From Mytilus galloprovincialis (taxonomy: Eukaryota > Mollusca > Bivalvia > Mytilida > Mytilidae), in assembly GCF_965363235.1 (NCBI RefSeq), contig NC_134839.1, forward strand, positions 92,027,743-92,091,742: a stretch of DNA of 64,000 nucleotides. Reading direction: 5' to 3'. Positions within the stretch are counted from its first letter, which is position 1. Every line of letters starts with the position of its first letter. Positions 49,301 through 58,300 of the stretch are shown one piece after another. Both the position numbers and the translations under genes were made by a program. The notes beneath the pieces are model-generated. The model had not been told where the DNA came from, made no database searches, and saw only the letters and a program-made list of their open reading frames with translations.

Positions 49301-52300
49301 AAGTGAGGGTTGGTATTCGGTGTGTGTTGCTGTTCTTTTTTACTTCCCATTAGATAAAGCTAATCAATTCTATTAAACATGTGGCTTGCATGACTTATTT
49401 TGTAAATAACTGATAGAAAACATATGTTTAGTTTTCAAACCAAAGATCTGCAATTTTCGATTTATATGTTTTTCTCATAAGCAACTGTCAAATCCAAAGT
49501 TGACATTTTGTAACTAAGGAGCCCCCTAATTGACTCGCTGAAATCAGTAACTATGCGAATAATGCAACAGAATAGAAAATAAAATAAACTATACCTCAAA
49601 AAACTTGTACATTAAATCTTTTTGTTGTGGATCTGAATAAGGTCAAAAGTGGTGTAGTCTGTTTTAAATTTCAATTTTTAAAATAAAAAATTGGCATAAC
49701 GTTTACAAATAGGCTCTGATACATGTGAATTTACGTTGGAGGTATACTGTAACATCCATTATTATGTATATCTCTGAATCTGCGCTAAGTTTAGATATAT
49801 CGAAAATTTTATCACGGTGTTGATTACAAAGCGAAAGAAGCATGTCATATTAGAATTATGAGTTTATAGGGTGGCCAAGTGGTCTAAGTAGTTACTACTG
49901 TAATCACTAGCCAGTCAACACTGAGGTTGTGAGTTCGAACCCCACTCGTGCGGGTGCACTTGACTCTAATCTTAATTGACTAGGATTGTCAGTTTTTCTA
50001 TCGGAGGTCGTGGTTTTCTCCAGGAACTCCGGCTTTATCTACCAATAAAAACTGGCCGCCACAAAATAGCTTAAATGCGGTGCTTAAAAAGTGGCGTTAA
50101 AACACCCAAAAATCAAAATTACATCAAATTAATTTACAGTATACAAAAGTACTATGATATCTATCAGTCTCAGCTCATATGTCTTACCTGAGAATGCATG
50201 TACAAAAGTTATCATTTCATGTGTCTTACCTCAAAATGTATGTACAAACATTATCATTTCATATGTCTTACCGTTTGTATCAGGTATAACAGTGAAACTC
50301 AGATCCAGAACAAATCCAGTACCAAACTTGTGAGTCTGAAGTAACTGGAAATCTGTATTAAAATAAATCCATTTTATATTAACGTGTATCAACTTGATAA
50401 AGAACAGGGTGTTTTATGAGTATATTTTAGCATTTTTAACTGTAAGTTATATTCCTTTTAATCAAAACATAGATTCAAAGCACTGTAAGCGCTGAAGGCA
50501 GTTAACCAAAAACCAGGCAAACGTAATTATGTGCAGTGGCGGATCCAGAAATTTTCATAAGTGGGGGCCCACTGCCTGCCTAACAGGGGACCTGCTCCAG
50601 TCATGCTTCAGTGATTCCCTATATAATCAACCAAATTTTTTCTCAAAAATGGAAAAGGGGGGGGGGGGCACTGAAAAACCCTCTAAATCCGCCTCTGATG
50701 TGGCATTAAACATTCATATATTGTACATTTATGTTTATCTAATGAATTAATTATTAAGGCAAATAATTTATATATTTTCAATAGCAATGAATATATAAAT
50801 GTATATTTTTTATGGTGAGTCTGCAGTGGTACAAGTTCGCAATGATTGTAGTTGTTCTAGTTGGTAGTTAACGTTGGTTTTAGTTGACTGTTAGTAGTAC
50901 GTGTTGACTTAGTACGAACATGTAATAGTATGAATGGACTGGTTTCCCTGTAAAGAAAACTGAGTTTGTGTTCTATAGTACAATAGTTATGCGACACAAA
51001 TCAGACAAATGTTCACTACTACAAGGATCAAAGGTGAGGTCTGACTGACCTGCCCATAGTAAATGTAAATGATTTGTTATATTGTCCCATATATGAATAT
51101 ATATGGTTTAGGGGTGGGGATCTCAAGGGTTTTCAAGTTCTCAAACAGGAAGGGGTAGGGTGACCCCAGGGACTTCCCCTATATTTCAATTGATTTGTTA
51201 TATTGTTCCATACATGAATATATATGGTTTAGGGGTGGGGATCTCGAGGGTTTTCAAGTTCTCAAGGGTTTTCAAGTTCTCAAACAGGAAGGGATAGGAT
51301 GACCCCAGGGACTTCCCCTATATTTCATTTGATTTGTTATATTGTCCCACACATGAATATATATGGTTTAGGGGTGGAGATCTCATCGGTTTCCAAGTTC
51401 TCAAACAGGAGGGGGTAGGGGGACTCCCCTATATTTCATTTAATTAGTTATATTGACCCATACATGAATATATATTGTTTAGGGGTGGGGATCTCGACCG
51501 TTTCGTAAGTTCCCAAACAGGAGGGGGTTGGTCACCCCATGGACTCCCCTTATATTTCATTTGATTAGTTATATATATAGTCCCATACATGAATGTATAT
51601 GGTTGAGAGGTCATCCGTTTCAAAGTTATCAAAAATAAAGTAAGAATCTTCCAGCTACTTTAACTGGTCCTTCAAAATTGAGAGAAAAAAAAATACCCCT
51701 TCAAAATTGCAGTAATATGTTTACACTTTAAAAGCATCTTACATGCATTATCAATATTTATCACTGATAAAGAAAATTTAAACTGTGACCAGGAACATAT
51801 ATATTGTTAGATATACTGTTCCCAGCTGTCACATTGTATTGGATTTTGACATTAAAATTTGTCAAAAGTAATTTTGAGTTTCTGTTTAAAATATTTTCTG
51901 CTTTTTCTTTCTTTTACATATATCTTTTGGTTTTCAATTCTAGAGTTTATATTCATTTACCATGCATAGATGTATTTTGTCACCTGCCTGGATTCGCCAA
52001 AAACCCGGAATTACCCTTATCCGCTTCCGGAATCGGATCCGAAATTGTAATTGTCTTTTCACGGCAGCCATTGTCATTGTGTTCCAATGTTGTTTTTGTC
52101 AGTCAGATACGATTTTACTCGTATTAACACATTTTTTGTCGGCGATTTTCTGTATATAGCTAGCGATTGAACAAAATTGACATCGCTGTCATGAATAATA
52201 CTGATTAAAATAAGTTTTGAGATCGTTGATTTGGAGACTTTGGCGAAAAGGTTTGCAAAGCTATTTTTTATTTTCTTTCAAATGGAACTGAGACTACTAT

Positions 52301-55300
52301 AACTGTGATATAGTTGTCTCAGAGTGGAAGGCCCGTCGGGCGTGGCTAGTAACTAATTCGAAAGTGGAAGGTCGCGGACCTCGGACCACCGCTAATTTGA
52401 ACCCCTGCCTCCAAATTGAAAAAATACGAATTTCGTCTTCTAATTTGAAATTGCCGCCAACAGCATGAACAGTTGAACTTATTATATAATAGACTACTGA
52501 CGTAGTTGTACTACGTATTGACGACAAACAATATTCCTACGACTTTTGCCATTTGAAAATCTTAACTACTTGTCTTAAAAGATTTTCGGCGATTAAATAT
52601 TTCGTACAATTGTTTTTTGACATCTTAGCCAAAAGCACAGGCGATAATAAACTACATAAGAATTCCTAATGAGCACTACTTCCTATGTGCAACTTCAAAA
52701 CTTTTGGGAAAATCGACGACCATTTAACGTTTTTATGGTAATATTTTTTATATTCTAGAATAAAAAGTATTAAAAAAGTGTTCAATTAGTTATATATAAC
52801 ATAGTAGCCAGCTAGATAATAACAATGGCAAGTATTTCAGCATTTATTGGGTAGACCACAAATCTAGGGTGCTCGCATAATGCAGATTAACTGCATAAAA
52901 ATTGTTATACTATATTATTATAGATAAGTGAGAAACCATGAATATGTGGTTAAGGACAAATGACAGTCTAAAAATTCTGAACATAAGGCATCAGTATACA
53001 AAAAAGAGGGCATCCAGCCTTTTTCGAGTATAATGTTTGTACATATTAAAACCTTGCTCTTAAAATATTTAAGGTTTTTTGCATGAACAATATTTTCCTT
53101 CTCCAAATTTTTTACTTATACATGTTTTTGGAAATAAAAGCATTCACATTTAATTATGCCCTATTTTGAATGTTTAACCTTTGTGAATATTGATCCTATT
53201 CAAAAGACTGTGCATCTGTTTTTGCCATATAGAGTTTTAACTCCATCCTCCAATAAAAAAGATTGGTTCATCAATAAACAAAAGATCACAAGGACACAGA
53301 ACAAAAATATTTATACTAAAAATCTTCACAGGTGAATGGCAACACATACAATGTCATCAACTGTTTCAATGTAAAATATTGCAGTAAAATAAACCATTTA
53401 CTTAAACTCAAACTAAGAAAATTGGTAAATATTTGAGAGCATTGTTATTTTTCAGACACAATACTTTTTTTATGACATGATATCTATAAACAAGATAACA
53501 AATACCTTGTACATTTTACAGGCCCGTAGCTCCCTATACGCCAACACACAGTTGCATGCACATCAATTCGGCATGCAAAAAAAATAAATGGCAAAATAAA
53601 AATTTATAAATTAAATGTTTAAAGGAAACACATATATGTAATCGCTTTTTTTAATGATGTAATGTCATTAAATAGCAGCATTTGGTTTCAAAATTAAAGT
53701 TGTATTGGAGATGAAAAGACTAACAGTAACTTGCATCTATTGCAAATTTGGAATTTGTTATACTCTAGTAGTTTCGGGGCACATTTTACAGATTTCGGTT
53801 TAACTGTTTGGACTGCGATGTACAAATTGACATTAGATTTATCAGTACCCTTCGATATCGTTGAAAGTATGCCGAGGCGATGTGTTCGACAGACTACCAG
53901 AACCAATCCCCCCAGCAAACATGCTAAAACAGTATTGGAAATTCTCATTATATTTTGCGTTCATAGACCACATGATAATGGAACTGGAGTCGCGTCTGAT
54001 ATCATCAGGAAATCGCTTCTATGCGCATTATCTGCTTCCTCGTGTTGTCGGTAATACAACAAACGAACATATCTCTGCATTGTTTGAAACATACGAAACT
54101 GGCCTGGCATATAATTTGTCAAATTCAATCGGGAGGTCGCTCGATGGCGAATATGAGTGCTACCGCCGAGAGATCGTTCAGTGTACTACATCTGTTGAAA
54201 ATATCTATATGATTAACCATGAACAACTACAGCTAGGTTATAATTGCTAGCATTACTGCATTATATTCATTGGTATTTCAGTGTGAATATTGACAAAGTA
54301 ATAGAGACGTTCCTGAAGAGCAGATTTTGGACAATTTTGAGTAAATTCTGTATCACAAAAATGTGTTGCTTACATATTCAATTAATCATGCTTAACTCTA
54401 TTTAGTCAAGATTTCTAAATAGTTTTGCATTCATGAATTGTTTATAAGTCCTATGACCAAAAACTGAAAAAAAATATTTCTGCATAAAAGGGTCCCAAAA
54501 ATTTTATATACAGTCGAACCTCGTTGTGTCGAAGTCGAAGGGACCAGACCACAGTATTCGACTCATCCGAGGTCGAGTGTGTCGTCATAAATTTTGAATG
54601 CATGAAATACGGTATGAGATTTGGTAAACTAGATACAATAAACAGTGTGCCTTTTTTTCTCAATGAGACACTTTATGATTGTGTATTTAATCTCCATTTT
54701 TGGTCCTTCGTAATAATTAAAATCACAAGTACAGATACAAATCATGCACAAATAAAATCAATAGTCTACACAAATATTTACAAAGGTCAGTCGCTATAAA
54801 TTATGAAATCACTAGCGGCAGGAAATAAGTTTTGAACAGTCTCTGATGAGGTCGTCTGCTTTACATTAAATTATAATGAATTTATTATAATTGTCCTAAT
54901 CTTTTTGTCTATGGTAATGAATGAGTTTTAAATTTAGCGATTCATTTAATCTCGGCTTGGGTCAATTACATTCATTTCGTTTTATCTCAGACGAAAAATA
55001 TTCAACACACTAACATTCCGCTTGAACGATCAACAAAGGTGTTAATTAGCGGTCACCATAAACATGTCATTTTAACTGTTATACAAACAAGTATGTTTAC
55101 TCAGCTTTTAATCTCTTTTGAAAATGATTAGGTGACATAAGAAATACATCCGATTTACATTTTTATCATTAGGTCTGCTTCTTTCGAAAATTCTTACTTT
55201 CGAAGTTCGAGACATCAGAGAGTGTCTTTTTATATTATTTTACTTCGACAGGACTATAAATATTAATCTCAACTTAACTGAGTATTCAAATCAACCGAGT

Positions 55301-58300
55301 TCGACTCTTCAGAGGTAATTATGCATTGATCAAACAAGAATTTTAACGGGACCGAGAAATTACTTCGACTCATCCGAGTTTTCGACACAACTGAGTTTGA
55401 CACACTGAGGTTCGACTGTAGTTGCTTGCAGATCGTTTCTTTCTAGCTACGCCCCTGTTTTAAATTTACCTCCTTCATTTTCTTGTTTCCATAAGTTGAC
55501 AGTGGAATCAGCAGATGATGTTGCTACATATGTTGTCATGCCAACAGTACTGGTCTGTAGACACATAGCAGCTACCCCATTCACTGGACCAGTGTGGTTC
55601 TTAAGTGTTGCAGCAGGCTTCAGCTTTATTACAAATGTTATATGATTATCAATAAATTAAATAAATTCATATTATGCTATACTTAGTACACTGCTTAGAA
55701 AATCAATGCAAAATATTCAAAGATAAAAGAATGTGCCTGAGGACACCAAGACCCCTGCTCAATCTTCAAACTAACCAAAATAGGACACCAATACCCCCGC
55801 TCAATCTTCAAACTAACCAAAATAGTCAGGCCAAACAATTGGCTCAAAACTCAGATGAACAATGTAATTTTAATAGTATTACGTAAAGGTTGGACAGTCA
55901 ATCATGGTCGTGGACCATAATTATATATAACTAAAGCAATATCTGACTTTCACATATGAGGCTATAAAACATGGAGATGTTTAGAAACCTATTTAAATGG
56001 TTAAGAGTTCAATATACTGTTTTACTTTTCTGTTAAAAATGACAGATTGTAGAAATTGAGAAACCTCAAAACAATATTAATTTTATCAAAGATAAATAGT
56101 TAACCTTTCCATCCATGTATTTCCATACTATAGCTGTATTATCTACAGAACCAGATACCAAACCAACAGCATTGCTCTCTGAAAAAAATAAATAAAATTA
56201 ATAAACACTTAAATACTTTAATACTGTAAATTCAGAAATTGTTGAGAGGTTTTTATTAAAGCAAATATTCATGTTCATGATATTGCAACTGGGTGATAAT
56301 CGCAATAATAAGGTGCATATAATGTATCTATCTATATGCAAATTTTCCTGAAGTGGCAATAATAAATCTTGCATCTATATCCATTCTTTAAAACTCAAAA
56401 TAATAAATGCATGCAATACTATCTAAATTTACAGTATACAAAAGTACTGCATTACAGTACGGTATATGTGTGAATGAATGGTGCGAAAACTGAGGTTTAA
56501 AATCAGTTGTATTTTATTTGAAAAATAATGGTTCATATTTATATTCTTTCTCATTTTACATTTGAATTAATGACATGCGATTGTCTATTCAAGATGATCA
56601 AAGCTACAGAAATATGACTTAAATTAGAATTACCCTCACTTTCAGTCTGAACCTGAAAATAGGTTACAATTTAAGTTGGAAGGAGTGCAAGTTAAACCTG
56701 TCAGACAGTCAGTCATGATTTTAAAATTATATACCAAATTTCAGCTTCAGTTCTGCAGGTATTGCATAAACTTTCTGTAAAGGATAAGGAGCAAAAAGGC
56801 CCTATTTTGCCTGAATTAGGGGGGAAATGGTGAACTAGAACAAAATTATTCCCCAATAAACCAAAGAATCAGCTCAAAATCTTCAGACATAACAAAAAGT
56901 CTGGACCAGTAATTCCTATCATTTTGTGATAAGTTTTGTCGGTTGGTCCAGATTTATTTAATGCCATAAAAGCTGTTCATTTTTGCTTGCCATTTTCTAG
57001 AAACTGATCACTTTCATAATAAACACATTTCTCTATTTTTTTTTTATTCATACATATAAATGAAAACCAGTGCTTTTTCACTGATTCTTTAACAGATATG
57101 CACGTAAATAAACAGTCTAAGTCAGGAATCTGATGTTCAGCAGTTGTCATTTATTGATTTGTTTCATTAAGTATTTCTCGTTTCTTGTTTTTTAAATAAA
57201 TTAGACCATTAGTTTTCCTGTTTGAATGGTTTTACACTAGTCATTTTTAGGGCCCTTTATAGCTTCAGTGTGAGCCCAGGCTCTGTGTTAAAGAATGTAC
57301 TTTGACCTACAATAGTTTACTTTTACAAATTGTGACTTGTATGGAAAGTTGTCTCATTGGCATTTATATCACATCTTCTTAAATCTATGTGTTCCAATGA
57401 CATAAATAAAATGCCATATCATCTGATAGGGTACCTGACACTGGTAGTTTCTTTATCCATGTGACACAGTTTACTCTGTCTTTATGATGTACATGTGTCT
57501 GTAATATCTTGGCAGATTTAGTTTCCTCCTTTAAAAGAACATCCTTCATTAATTCTGTAGTACAAAATGTAATAGCTTTTAAATTGTTTGAGAAAATAAA
57601 TAATAGACCTGAATGGTAAAGATTATATTCAGTTTGCAATGGGAACAAAAAATGAAATGTTGCATTTTATTAAAAGACTATGCTTTGGTTACACAATTAT
57701 AAATGGACAAAGGAAAATAATTCAATTTTAAATATTACTTTTACAATGATCTCAATGATTAGATACTAGTCTAGGTTCATGTAATTTACACAATTTCTGT
57801 ATTTTTTCTTGACAAAAAAGGCTATACATGTTTAAATACACATCATTTTCTTACTTGAATATCTGTTTATATATTTCATTGATAAATTCCTTACATTGTT
57901 CATGGGAAGGATGTATATATTTCATTGATAAATTCCTTACATTGTTCATGAGAAGGATGTATATATCTCATTGATAAATTCCTTACATTGTTCATGGGAA
58001 GGATGTATATATCTCATTGATAAATTCCTTACATTGTTCATGGGAAGAATTCCTTACATTGTTCATGGGAAGGATGTTTAAGTATTGTCCTCAATGTTTT
58101 AGGTTTTGTTTATTTTAAAAGATCTTAAAAGAAATGATCGGGTTGGGTAAATTCCTAAGCCAATCACATCAAGGTTGTGATTGCATGACATGAACATGAT
58201 GAATGCAATCTAAACCCTAAAAATACATTAAAGAGTAAAATTTAAAAAAAAAGAAATGGAGTCATTGATAAATATAATAATAATACCTTTTTTGAATTAC

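Noticed and set aside
49868-49950. Possible tRNA gene (perfect A and B boxes)
   Set aside because: The acceptor and anticodon stems do not form a proper cloverleaf and the sequence continues into a SINE body and tail.
54835-54870. CTGATGAGGTCGTCTGC as a third hammerhead core
   Set aside because: No GAAA box or cleavage triplet follows at the right distance, and it sits inside a pogo-like MITE.
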